Origin: Luteolibacter sp.
GTDB taxonomy: Bacteria > Verrucomicrobiota > Verrucomicrobiia > Verrucomicrobiales > Akkermansiaceae
Length of the DNA stretch: 54,086 nt
Reading direction: 5' to 3'
Assembly (NCBI GenBank): GCA_030696085.1
Contig: JAUYNL010000034.1
Coordinates: forward strand, 1 to 54,086
Both the position numbers and the translations under genes were made by a program. Positions 8,727 through 17,707 of the stretch are shown here, piece after piece. Below the pieces are notes generated by a model that saw only the letters and a list, made by a program, of their open reading frames with translations, made no database searches and was not told where the DNA came from. The number at the start of each line of letters is the position of its first letter. Position 1 is the stretch's first letter.

Positions 8727-11700
8727 GCTTTTGATTGTTTTTGATCCGCCCGGACCACCCGGAAAATACCTGCCGCGACTTCCTCCGTCTCGATGTCCAC
8801 ATGCTCCCCGCCTTGAAGCTCCCGGAGCCTTTGCTCCTTGTTATCCCGCTCGTTTTTCAGCCGGGTTTCCCGTCCACGGATCATGCTTTCTTTCCTTCCG
8901 GCGATCTTCATCGTTTGAACGGCCTTCTCGCTCTGTTGGATCAACCGGTCCCAGTGGTTCGCCGCCCGTTGAATCCGGATCTGAACGGTGGTGGCGTTCT
9001 CTGCCTCGTAGGTTTCCAGCGCGGACTCGAACCGGTCCATCAGCTCATCCCCCAATTCGATGTATCGCGAGGCGAGTTGCTCCCGGTCGCAGCTGACATA
9101 GTCCCAGTCCTTGCCGTCACGAAGCAGTTGTTGTAACACCCTTTCGGAGCGATCGGCATCAAGCAGCGCGGCGCCTTCTAGGGGCATGACGACTGCCGCC
9201 ATCGATTCCCGTGACGAAAGACCTCGGAACGTCCACCGCTCCACCTTGAAGCAGTAGTCGCCGGGATCCAGATCGCCACTTGGAACGATGACCGCCGAGA
9301 CGTTGTAGAACGAGTGGACGCCATCCCGGTTTCTTTGGGTGATCCAGCGGATCAGCGGAGAAAGGTGGTTCACGAACTGCACCGTCCGTCGCTGCGATGA
9401 GGGTAGTCGCTCCAATGCCTCGCGTCGGAAGGAGATCGCAAACTCCCTCTGCCTTAGCGACCTGGCGCTCAATGAGCGGTCATTGCGCACGAAGGTCGCC
9501 AGTGAAGCCTGTCCCTCCGGCGTCAGACGGACACGGATGCAGCCTTCGTAAGGCGTGTTGTAATTGATTTCGGTGCCAGGGAATTCGCGCTCGAAGAAGT
9601 CCGAAACGTAGTCCTCCAGCTCCTCCGCTTGGATGTAGCGGCCCTTGTCCCGGTTTTCCCGGATCTTCTTTTGGACGTAATCGGAAAGGGCCACCAGCGA
9701 ATCGCCCGACTCCTCCAGTTTCTGGATCGCCAGCAACTGGTTCTCAACGGCCCTTTCCGCATCGTCCATCCGGGCCAGTTCCTCCTCAGGAGTGAGTTCT
9801 TGGCTAAGCAGGGCCATCGTCAGCTTTTGGACTTCTTCGCCAATCACCGCCTCCAAGTCTCCAAGGCTGTTAGCAAAGCGCAGGAGCTTTTTGTGTAAAC
9901 GGTCGTAGAGGCGCTCCTCGACCGTGTCTTTGACCTTGAAGTTCACGATCGAAAGCACCTTGGCCTTCTGTCCGACCCGGTCGATACGGCCGATTCGCTG
10001 TTCGACGCGCATCGGGTTCCATGGCAGGTCGTAGTTCACCACTCTCCGGCAGAACTGGAGGTCGATGCCCTCACTGCCCACCTCGGAAGAAATCAGGACC
10101 CGTGGGCCAAGGGGATCCCTGAACCGGTCGAGTTCCTCCCATCGGGCCTCATGGTCGACGCCGCCGTGGATAACCGCCACATTGATCCCCATCTGGATCA
10201 ATCGCCGCCTGAGGTAGCTGATGGTGCCTCGATAGTAGGCGAAAATCACCACCTTCTCGTTCAAATCTTTTGTTTTGACCAGAAGGTCCTTGAGTCGCTT
10301 GAACTTGCTGTCGTTCTTCTCGAAGTCGTAGTCCATCAGTGCCTTGAAATCGGTGCTGCTAAAATCTTCGTCAACCTCGTCCTCGCCCCAGAAATCCTCG
10401 AATACCTCCTCGCCGAAACTCTCAGCCAGCAGGTCGGCCAAGTCGTCGAGGCCGCCGAGTCCCTTCAGCCGCCCCTCCCTGATGTCATTCGCAATCGCCG
10501 GGAGACAACTAGCAGCCCGCAGCTGGAGACCGAGTACCCGGAATACATGAAAGGCCTCCTTCTCGCGGCGGCACTTCTTGCGCACCAGCTTCAGAATCAT
10601 GTTGTAGAGGGTCATTTCCTCATCAGTGTATTTCACCGACAATACGTTCGCCCTTCGCCTCGGTCGGCCTTCCTCGACCTGCACCCGGCGGGTCCGGTTC
10701 ACATAGGCACCCAAGAGGTTCAGCTTCTCCGCCACATCCTGAGCCTTGGCGATCAGGGGTTTGTCGCCCGGTTTCGCCTCCAGTCCCTCCAGCAACTTCA
10801 GGAACTGCTCGAACAGGGGGGAGTTGTTGATGAATTCGCTTTCCGCCATCCCTTCGACGGCTTCCGTAAGCGTCTCAAGGTTGAGCGGTGTCCGGGAAAG
10901 GGCGTTCAACGCCTGAATGGCCGGGCGGTTCGCCTCTAGCAGTTCGTCGAACATCCCCTGCGTCTCGAAGAAATCCCGGTCGATCAAGCGCAGTAGGCTG
11001 TGAAGGTCCGTGTTGCTGTTGTTGACCGGGGTTGCGGAAACGCAGAGCACTCCGGTGTCATTGTGGCCCGAAAGGCTTTCCCCCAGGTGGAAGGTTGAGG
11101 TGCCGGCGTTCCGCATGTAGTGCGCCTCGTCGAAAACCACCAAGTCGAAGGGTGGATACGCGTAGCTCCAATGCCGGATTTCCCGGAGAAAGCGGGCTTT
11201 TGGGCCTCCCTCTTCATCGTCTTCCGGCGGCTTGTCGAGCAGCTTGAGGTCCTTTTTGGGCGGTCGGAGGCCCGAGTAGGAGGCGATCAGGATGAAGGGA
11301 TGTGCCGGCCCGACACTTTTCAGCTCCGCAAGCTCCTGTTGCAGGTCCCGGAAGTCCACGATACGGGCATCCAGGAGGAACTTGTTCCGCAGCTCGTCCC
11401 GCCACTTGTCGGTCAGGATCTTGGGACAAACCACGAGCATGCGCTGTGCCTGACGCCGGGCCTGCAACTCGGTCCACACCAGTGCCGACTCGATGGTTTT
11501 CCCGAGGCCGACCTCGTCCGCGATGATCAGACGCTCGGTCGGCGAATTGATGAACTTCAGGACCGGCTTGAACTGGTAGGGGTAAAAGTCGATTTGGGCC
11601 GCCTCCATCGAATAGACCACCTCGTGAAGGGTGCCCTTGAGCTTTTCGTAGGTGATCAGGCGCTGGAGGTCCCGGACTTTCCCGAACGGCCCGGACTTGA

Positions 11701-11917
11701 GCCGGTCGCGGATCGAAACCCCTCCCTCCTTGGGGACTGCCTGAAGAGCCGAGAGCGGCCGCCACTTGGGGCTGCCGTCCGGGTAGCGCAGCTCCACCAT
11801 GACGTGCGAGCCGGCCTTGCGGGAGCGGCCGGTATACTGGCCCCGCTGCCCCGCGTTGTGCTGGTCAATCACCCAGTCGTCGAGCTGGAAAGGAATCTGT
11901 GCTTCAAGGTCGGACAT
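8723..11917 (-). CDS. SNF2/HepA-type DNA helicase or translocase
   Basis: This 1064-residue superfamily 2 ATPase has an N-terminal SH3-like region (FQLDDWVIDQHNAGQ), then Walker A IIADEVGLGKTIES, DEAH box VVFDEAHYMRN, motif III VSATPVNN, and the SNF2/HepA signature PWNPMRVEQRIGRIDRVGQ. The C-terminal third is rich in coiled coil (RLKNERDNKEQRLREL). This is the layout of RapA/HepA-like and DISARM DrmD-like helicases, which move on double-stranded DNA. I prefer the ATG at 11917 (MSDLEAQIPFQ) over the in-frame ATG at 11980, whose extra 21 residues are proline-rich. It is coupled to the Hsp70-like gene. None of the other DISARM genes (DrmA, DrmB, DrmC) are present, so it is not a standard DISARM locus. 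Confidence 0.85.
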   Translation of the reverse strand: MSDLEAQIPFQLDDWVIDQHNAGQRGQYTGRSRKAGSHVMVELRYPDGSPKWRPLSALQAVPKEGGVSIRDRLKSGPFGKVRDLQRLITYEKLKGTLHEVVYSMEAAQIDFYPYQFKPVLKFINSPTERLIIADEVGLGKTIESALVWTELQARRQAQRMLVVCPKILTDKWRDELRNKFLLDARIVDFRDLQQELAELKSVGPAHPFILIASYSGLRPPKKDLKLLDKPPEDDEEGGPKARFLREIRHWSYAYPPFDLVVFDEAHYMRNAGTSTFHLGESLSGHNDTGVLCVSATPVNNSNTDLHSLLRLIDRDFFETQGMFDELLEANRPAIQALNALSRTPLNLETLTEAVEGMAESEFINNSPLFEQFLKLLEGLEAKPGDKPLIAKAQDVAEKLNLLGAYVNRTRRVQVEEGRPRRRANVLSVKYTDEEMTLYNMILKLVRKKCRREKEAFHVFRVLGLQLRAASCLPAIANDIREGRLKGLGGLDDLADLLAESFGEEVFEDFWGEDEVDEDFSSTDFKALMDYDFEKNDSKFKRLKDLLVKTKDLNEKVVIFAYYRGTISYLRRRLIQMGINVAVIHGGVDHEARWEELDRFRDPLGPRVLISSEVGSEGIDLQFCRRVVNYDLPWNPMRVEQRIGRIDRVGQKAKVLSIVNFKVKDTVEERLYDRLHKKLLRFANSLGDLEAVIGEEVQKLTMALLSQELTPEEELARMDDAERAVENQLLAIQKLEESGDSLVALSDYVQKKIRENRDKGRYIQAEELEDYVSDFFEREFPGTEINYNTPYEGCIRVRLTPEGQASLATFVRNDRSLSARSLRQREFAISFRREALERLPSSQRRTVQFVNHLSPLIRWITQRNRDGVHSFYNVSAVIVPSGDLDPGDYCFKVERWTFRGLSSRESMAAVVMPLEGAALLDADRSERVLQQLLRDGKDWDYVSCDREQLASRYIELGDELMDRFESALETYEAENATTVQIRIQRAANHWDRLIQQSEKAVQTMKIAGRKESMIRGRETRLKNERDNKEQRLRELQGGEHVDIETEEVAAGIFRVVRADQKQSKA

Positions 11918-12175
11918 GGGCGATGATAATTGCGGCGGATGATGGCTTGGAGTCTCTGAAAAACGGGGCGGATTGTCCACCCGCGTCTTCGGAAAGGAAA
12001 TTAGGCCCTAGCTGGTCAAAATGGAAACATCCTGACGTCCTCTGACATCTCGGACGTAGACTGGAGTCCAGCCAAGCCGCCGGCTGTCCGCCCAAATCGG
12101 CCCCCCCCAATTCCAACGAATTACGCAAAATCGACACCTCCCGTCGATCACCTCCTACGATTATGGCTGCCATGC

Positions 12176-13060
12176 TTACGTCGGAGGCTTGTCGCAAATT
12201 CTTACATCGATGATTGAGCGACCGGCAGCACCGGGTTCAGTTCTCAGAACATCGTGGAAAGCATGAGTGATCTTGAGGTCGATCACCGCAGGAAGTTCCG
12301 CGGTTTCGATTAGGAAGGTCTCTCCACCCTCCTCAACTTTGGCCTCTTGGAATCGATTGAAGTTTCTCGGATCAATCATCGCACCTTCCTTGTCCTCACC
12401 GATCACGTTGGACATGGGCAGCAGTGCCACCTTTACAAAGAAGGTTTTGCCGTCGCCGCGCATCTCATGCTCACTTTTCCACGCGCTGCAATTTCTGTCA
12501 GCGGGAACGAGAAGAAACAGGGAAATTCGCCAGATCTGGCTTTTGCCCTGTGCCGCGTGAATTTCGGAGAGGATGTCGAGCAGCGCTCTCGAACCATGAC
12601 CGCCCTCAGCCCCGTCCACGCAAGCAATGCGTAGCTCTTCTTCAAACTGAAAAGGCAGCAGTCCTCTCAGGATTGTTTCCCTAGTTTCGTCGCTACGCTT
12701 CTGGTTGCCAGTGAAAGGGAATACACAACCAGCGGTAATCGGCATGTCGCAGTATATTTGCAGGTGTCGCCACGGCCTCTCTGCCCCACGCAGCGGCACA
12801 AGCATGACGTGTGGATGCAACTGCTTGAGCTTGTCACCCACCCTCTGGAGAGCTTCTGCATACTCGATGAAATGCTCTTCCTTGTATACGTCTTTCTCGA
12901 TGGACATATCGAGCTGCAAAGAAGACTGACAGAACGCCGGCGTCTTCACGACGAAAGGATTGTAGAAGTCCACAGAGGGATCACTGTACTCGGATCTTCT
13001 CCAAATGCCCGAAAGGCCCAAGTAATTGGAATCCACTAAACCATGATTATTGATATTCAT
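12176..13060 (-). CDS. Phosphoribosyltransferase-like protein, unassigned
   Basis: This 294-residue protein is not recognised with certainty. Two segments resemble the type I PRTase fold: a strand-loop VMLVPLRGAERPW (about residues 85-97) and a PRPP-loop-like segment RIACVDGAEGGHGSRALLD (about 145-165), where hydrophobic residues precede D and a G/S-rich turn. The canonical double acidic pair is reduced to a single D, so activity may be altered. It lies 154 bp downstream of a helicase-nuclease gene and 258 bp upstream of the SNF2 gene, all in the same direction. PRTase-like proteins have been described in predicted prokaryotic conflict systems; the assignment here rests on two motifs only. 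It could equally be a novel fold. Confidence 0.5.
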   Translation of the reverse strand: MNINNHGLVDSNYLGLSGIWRRSEYSDPSVDFYNPFVVKTPAFCQSSLQLDMSIEKDVYKEEHFIEYAEALQRVGDKLKQLHPHVMLVPLRGAERPWRHLQIYCDMPITAGCVFPFTGNQKRSDETRETILRGLLPFQFEEELRIACVDGAEGGHGSRALLDILSEIHAAQGKSQIWRISLFLLVPADRNCSAWKSEHEMRGDGKTFFVKVALLPMSNVIGEDKEGAMIDPRNFNRFQEAKVEEGGETFLIETAELPAVIDLKITHAFHDVLRTEPGAAGRSIIDVRICDKPPT

Positions 13061-13214
13061 AAATGTATTTAGTGTTGGTTACACGTAATTCTCGAAATTT
13101 GCCGAAAAAACTTTTCTCACCTTCTCGCGGCCCGAATATTACCGGAAAATGCACAGTGCCAGACTACCTCTCTCAATCTGCAGCCAATAAAGATCCATTT
13201 GTAATGTAGATCTT

Positions 13215-16200
13215 TTATGAACACCAAACCATAAGAGGACAACCAGCTCGGACTCGCAGGAATGAATCCGCTGATCCGAAGATCGATCTCATTTGCTCGG
13301 TCAAGGCACTGAAGGCCACCCCGGGTTGAACCACGTAGACCTCGTTTTTCGTCTTTCGAAATTCCCTGTGCAGGCGCACTAGCTTCCTCAACATGATCGG
13401 GCTTCCTCGGTAGAACCTACTTGCCCCTCTCTGATTTCGGTCGTTGTGACGCTGCAGCATCCGTTCAGCCAATTTGTCCACGTGCCAAAGCCAATCGAAA
13501 TTCTTGACCGCTTGGGAAGTGACTTCCGTGATGTCCTTGACTCTCCCTCCTGGGTCATCACTGGAGGAGTATTTGCAATGCAGCAGACGGATCACCAAGC
13601 TGTCTTCTTCCTCGCGAATCGCAACGATGTCGGCGATTTCGTTGGCGCCGTCGTCGTCGAAAATGATGTCGAACCCCTCTTCTTCGCACCAGCGCATCGC
13701 TTGAGCTTGAATTGATTCTTCTCGAAACTCGTCCTTCTTCCAGCGCGACTCCATCCGCTGGTTTGTGGTGCCCCAATCACGAACCAAGCACTGCCTATCG
13801 ATGAACGAGGGAGCCATGAACGCCGGATCCACGAGTAGAGCACCCTCAAGTTCCGACTGGTCCACGTAGGTCAGTATGGGTGGATATTCGTTAAGGTAAT
13901 CCGGCAAGGAATCCTCACAGGAGCCGACTGTAATATTTAGTTCAGGCCCGTCCAAGTGTGATACTCGAAAGCCGTGATTCCCACCTACGATGCTCAGTCG
14001 GTATGCTGCTCGCAGATCCACCCGATCGGAATGGGAAATTGAGAAATCATAAGAGTTGGAAGCAGGATCGTAGTGTTCCAAAGAGATAGCCCAACGGTGG
14101 AAGGGATACTTTGACTCCCCCCGAATGATCGAGATTGAGGTCTCTTTGTAGCGCCTTAATCTTTCTGGCCACTCAAAGAACCAGGGGTCCTTTCCATCGG
14201 GGAGCCGTTCCACACGCTGGGGAATTAAGACTCTTTCCATAATGGCGGAAGTGTCGAAGCTTGTGTTCAGGAGTCTGGTTCCTATTGAGTCACACCACTC
14301 CATCCACTCGTTCAAACTGCCCGCCTCGCGACACCAGATCTTTCCTTTTCGCGAACACCCCAAATCAATCGGTCGACCGTCCCGATACCCGGTGCCGTAG
14401 ATATTGGATTTTGAAGATTGACTGGTGAGGATTTGCGCAATCGCATCCTTTACACTAGGACCGCTGAACATTGAGTAGCGAAGATTCCTAGCTCCGCCAC
14501 CTGTCAGTAACCCCACCTGCTGCAGATTCAAATGCTCAACACCCTCGAATGCCCTATAGGGGGCTTCATCAGAAAATCTCACAACTCCTGCGCCGCCCAT
14601 CGCCTCCGCGAGTCTTTGATGCCCCGTTTGGCTCTTGTGCGACGAACCGATGAAAAGAAGTTCGCGTTCCCGGTCATGGTAGACGACAAACAGATTGAGA
14701 ATCGAGTCCTCGATGTTCTTGTTTTTGGTCCAATCCGGGCGATCTACCAATCGGGTCACGAAAAAAACCACGCTGTTTTCATGATTCTCCCAAGCGCGGA
14801 CAAACCTGTGCTTGTTCTCTAGGCCATCCTTGATGCCATACTGATTGAAGCGCTTGGCATTGCTGTAGGCGACGGTGTTGAACTTGAAGACCAGGGTGTT
14901 TTTGTTCAGGCGGCCGGCAATGGTATCCTCCGAAATCTCCCCGTCGGAAAGATCCTGTGAGGAATGCAGGAACTCCTCGAATCGTTGGCTCTCAGCCACC
15001 TTCTCGAAACTGAGATCACGGAGAATCTCGTTCCAATTCGCGTCTTCGTCATATAGGTCCTGTAGGGATGCTGCGACTTCCTCAAAGCCTGTGTTCGCAA
15101 CGATCGTAGGCGTTCCGACGCTGTCGTCTCCCACTCTGGGAAATCTACCTGCAAACTGAAGTGTGACAGCAAGGCTCTTGAATACGTCATGCATCGCGGC
15201 AACCTTCAGTTCGGGCATGTCAAAGCCCTCTTTGAGCATGTCCACGGTCACTACGATCTTGTGATTCCCGATTCGGAGTTCCTCGATGCGCGTGGCAGGA
15301 TCTGCTTCCTTACTGTTGACGATGGTTGGATGTAGATCGGGTGCGATCCCTTCGTAGATCGATAGCACTTCCTCAGCACGCTGAATCGACTTGCAGCGGG
15401 CCAGCAAGCGGTGGTTCAAGCCGATTGCTAGATCCTGCCGTAGTTGTTCTATCGCCTTCTCCGCAATCGCCCTGTCTGCGGCATTTTTTTCAATCTCAAA
15501 AACTCCCAAAAATTTGATCTGTTTGAAGTATCCGTCATTCTGAGCATCCCGCAGAGGATAGTTGTAAATGACCTTTCCACCCAATGGAGACCGGTCCTCA
15601 CGAAATGGCGTTGCCGTGAACTGCAAGACCTTCTTCTTGGCAAAGGCTTCCTTCAGGCGGTTCCACGATGTTGATGGGACATGATGAGCCTCATCGAAGA
15701 CTAGGTGGCTGCAGCGATCGGCAACTCTGTCCAAAAATTGCACGGAGGTTCCTCCGGCTACAGAGTTGACGACGGCTATCACGACATTGCATCTATCGAA
15801 GATCTCGAGATCGGCCTCTTGCTTGAACTGATTCTCAATCACGCCGACAATAGGCGCTCTGGCGGCAGGATCGGCAATTCCATGATCAAAGAGAATCCCC
15901 AACGTAATGAATTTCTTGGCAATCTGGTCCCGCAGGGAGCGCGACGGGACCACGACCAGCACGCATTCGGGACGTGCAGCCAGAAGGAGAGAGAGCATAG
16001 TCTCGGTCTTTCCTGTTCCGGTAGGCATGACGATCGTAGCAGGCTCTGCGGAGTTGGACCAGTGTGCAAGCGTCGCATACAGCCCTCCCAGTTGGGGAGG
16101 CCGCAAGCCCAGATTATCGGGGCTGGAAGTGGCATCTTTGAACCTGAAACGGTTTACCCAGCTCAGTCTGATTGCATCGCGCAGCGCTGACGGATTCTCT

Positions 16201-16532
16201 CCCTGGAAGTCCGCCCTGAATGCATCTAGTGCATCGTGAGTCAGCCATCGCTCCTCATCACCTCGTTTGAGGTAGATCCCGTTGAACCCGGGTAAACTAT
16301 GATCCGCAGGGTTCGATGTTATCAGGTATTGTTCACCACCTATAGCCTCGAAGGCGGTGGCAGGGTTCGTTCGCCTACGAGGAATCGCTGATGCGGCCGA
16401 GTAGCGAATACAAGTGGCCTTCTGGAGCTGGCATTTAATTTGCCCGATCCCGTCACACTTTTGAGTATACCAAAGCGCAGGAAGCGAAAGTTCCTGTAAC
16501 GCGAGTTCGGTCTGTGTGTTTCTTAAAGGCAT
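13215..16532 (-). CDS. DEAD/DEAH helicase with C-terminal nuclease-like domain
   Basis: This 1105-residue superfamily 2 helicase has Walker A MPTGTGKTETML near residue 170, DEAH box LVFDEAHHVPS, motif III FTATPFRED and motif VI QFAGRFPRVG. The C-terminal 200 residues carry a PD-(D/E)XK-like arrangement: EIADIVAI, a short acidic spacer, then LLHCKYSSSDDPGGR and a helix TSQAVKNFDW. This HCKxS pattern recurs in large defence-associated helicases (recalled, not searched). It starts 17 bp after hsdS and so probably belongs to the hsdMS transcript. It is not an HsdR: the nuclease is C-terminal instead of N-terminal, and a genuine HsdR exists downstream. Together with the PRTase-like gene it may form a separate defence module. 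Confidence 0.85.
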   Translation of the reverse strand: MPLRNTQTELALQELSLPALWYTQKCDGIGQIKCQLQKATCIRYSAASAIPRRRTNPATAFEAIGGEQYLITSNPADHSLPGFNGIYLKRGDEERWLTHDALDAFRADFQGENPSALRDAIRLSWVNRFRFKDATSSPDNLGLRPPQLGGLYATLAHWSNSAEPATIVMPTGTGKTETMLSLLLAARPECVLVVVPSRSLRDQIAKKFITLGILFDHGIADPAARAPIVGVIENQFKQEADLEIFDRCNVVIAVVNSVAGGTSVQFLDRVADRCSHLVFDEAHHVPSTSWNRLKEAFAKKKVLQFTATPFREDRSPLGGKVIYNYPLRDAQNDGYFKQIKFLGVFEIEKNAADRAIAEKAIEQLRQDLAIGLNHRLLARCKSIQRAEEVLSIYEGIAPDLHPTIVNSKEADPATRIEELRIGNHKIVVTVDMLKEGFDMPELKVAAMHDVFKSLAVTLQFAGRFPRVGDDSVGTPTIVANTGFEEVAASLQDLYDEDANWNEILRDLSFEKVAESQRFEEFLHSSQDLSDGEISEDTIAGRLNKNTLVFKFNTVAYSNAKRFNQYGIKDGLENKHRFVRAWENHENSVVFFVTRLVDRPDWTKNKNIEDSILNLFVVYHDRERELLFIGSSHKSQTGHQRLAEAMGGAGVVRFSDEAPYRAFEGVEHLNLQQVGLLTGGGARNLRYSMFSGPSVKDAIAQILTSQSSKSNIYGTGYRDGRPIDLGCSRKGKIWCREAGSLNEWMEWCDSIGTRLLNTSFDTSAIMERVLIPQRVERLPDGKDPWFFEWPERLRRYKETSISIIRGESKYPFHRWAISLEHYDPASNSYDFSISHSDRVDLRAAYRLSIVGGNHGFRVSHLDGPELNITVGSCEDSLPDYLNEYPPILTYVDQSELEGALLVDPAFMAPSFIDRQCLVRDWGTTNQRMESRWKKDEFREESIQAQAMRWCEEEGFDIIFDDDGANEIADIVAIREEEDSLVIRLLHCKYSSSDDPGGRVKDITEVTSQAVKNFDWLWHVDKLAERMLQRHNDRNQRGASRFYRGSPIMLRKLVRLHREFRKTKNEVYVVQPGVAFSALTEQMRSIFGSADSFLRVRAGCPLMVWCS

Positions 16533-16549
16533 CGGAATAGAAATCCAAG

Positions 16550-17707
16550 TCAGAGTTCTCCCCGAAATGCGCGGGATTGTAGGGAGGCGAATAGATGATC
16601 CAACTCCTCAAGCTGGTTGCGTTCCAATAACCGACGTTCTTCGATCTGCGCCACAATCTCTCCGAATTTTTTTTGAATGGCGATGGGAGGTAAAAGAACT
16701 GGAAGTTCCCGAAGCCGACCGAGCGTGATCTCCTTGAAAGTGGCACCCTTGACTTGGCGTTGAATCCAACGTTGTGCTCCGTGAGATCGTAAGTAATGAA
16801 GCAGGAACGGGAGCAATGCATCCGGCCCAGGGGCTATCCGAGCGGTGCCTTGTGTGAGATTGGCACCATCCAAACTCGGAGGGACGACGGCGGTTGTACC
16901 AACGGTGGCACGAATACTCATCACGATGTCTCCCGCATCCACCCGCGAGCGTTCAAACTTGCTCGCAATCGCTGGGTTAGTATGACGAAGACCATTTTGC
17001 ACGATTTCGCCATCCACGATGTCGCCAGTTCGAATGTAAGGGATCCCCCCGGAAAACTCGTCTCCTGCTTGCACGATTCCATAAGTCACTATCGTGCCCG
17101 GTCGCACCACTTCTGAAAGTAACTTCTCTTCCCACTCCTTCGGATTGGTGACGGGGTCGCCGAAGAGATCGAGGAAGGTGGACTGGAGGAGAGTGTCGAG
17201 CTGGGCGAGGGACTCGCGGCGCTTCGTCCGCAGTTCGGCGGCAGCATCAAGAATCGCTGCGATGCGCTTCTGTTTTTCGAGGGGCGGGAGAGGAATTTGA
17301 TGCCCCCAGAAAACATTCATCGACACTCGTGGCATTTTTGCACCAGCAACCTCGTTGCTGATCCACCTGACGAATTGCGGAGAACGAAGATAGTGGGTCA
17401 AGAAACGTCTATCCAGTCGGGTCGGATCCGGTCTAAGCGGAACGAGTTCTGTAGTAGCGACACCCGAATCGTCCGGGCAAACTACCTTGTTCAGGTAAGG
17501 GCGTAGCTTCGAGTAGAGAACATTCTGAGTGTCGAACAACTGGGTTGAAGAACCGGATTTTGAATAAGGTCCAGTGACTTTCTTCAAGATGCGTCCGCTC
17601 TCCGACTCGATCTGATCGAGATTGAGCTGCCAAACCAGATCGGTAGACCGTAATGGCAACTTAGCAGCGCAGGCAGGCGCAACCTCCTTTAACGTAGCCA
17701 TCTTCAT
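16550..17707 (-). CDS. hsdS: Type I restriction specificity subunit (HsdS)
   Basis: This 385-residue DNA-recognition subunit has two target recognition domains separated by conserved helical regions. The first half-site domain ends in the typical IPLPPLEKQKRIAAILD helix, followed by the spacer LDTLLQSTFLDLFGDP. The second domain ends with LPVLLPPIAIQKKFGEIV and a second helix to FRGEL. The start at 17707 (MKMATLKE) overlaps the hsdM stop by 4 bp (ATGA); a longer in-frame reading upstream lies inside hsdM and is a shadow. Two unlike TRDs predict a bipartite asymmetric methylation motif. The helicase-nuclease gene follows 17 bp later. Confidence 0.93.
   Translation of the reverse strand: MKMATLKEVAPACAAKLPLRSTDLVWQLNLDQIESESGRILKKVTGPYSKSGSSTQLFDTQNVLYSKLRPYLNKVVCPDDSGVATTELVPLRPDPTRLDRRFLTHYLRSPQFVRWISNEVAGAKMPRVSMNVFWGHQIPLPPLEKQKRIAAILDAAAELRTKRRESLAQLDTLLQSTFLDLFGDPVTNPKEWEEKLLSEVVRPGTIVTYGIVQAGDEFSGGIPYIRTGDIVDGEIVQNGLRHTNPAIASKFERSRVDAGDIVMSIRATVGTTAVVPPSLDGANLTQGTARIAPGPDALLPFLLHYLRSHGAQRWIQRQVKGATFKEITLGRLRELPVLLPPIAIQKKFGEIVAQIEERRLLERNQLEELDHLFASLQSRAFRGEL

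Noticed and set aside
10151-10939. 262-codon plus-strand frame
   Set aside because: Antisense shadow of the SNF2 helicase.
8723-11917. DISARM or Dpd system based on the SNF2 helicase
   Set aside because: None of the obligatory partners (DrmA/B/C or DpdA) are present.
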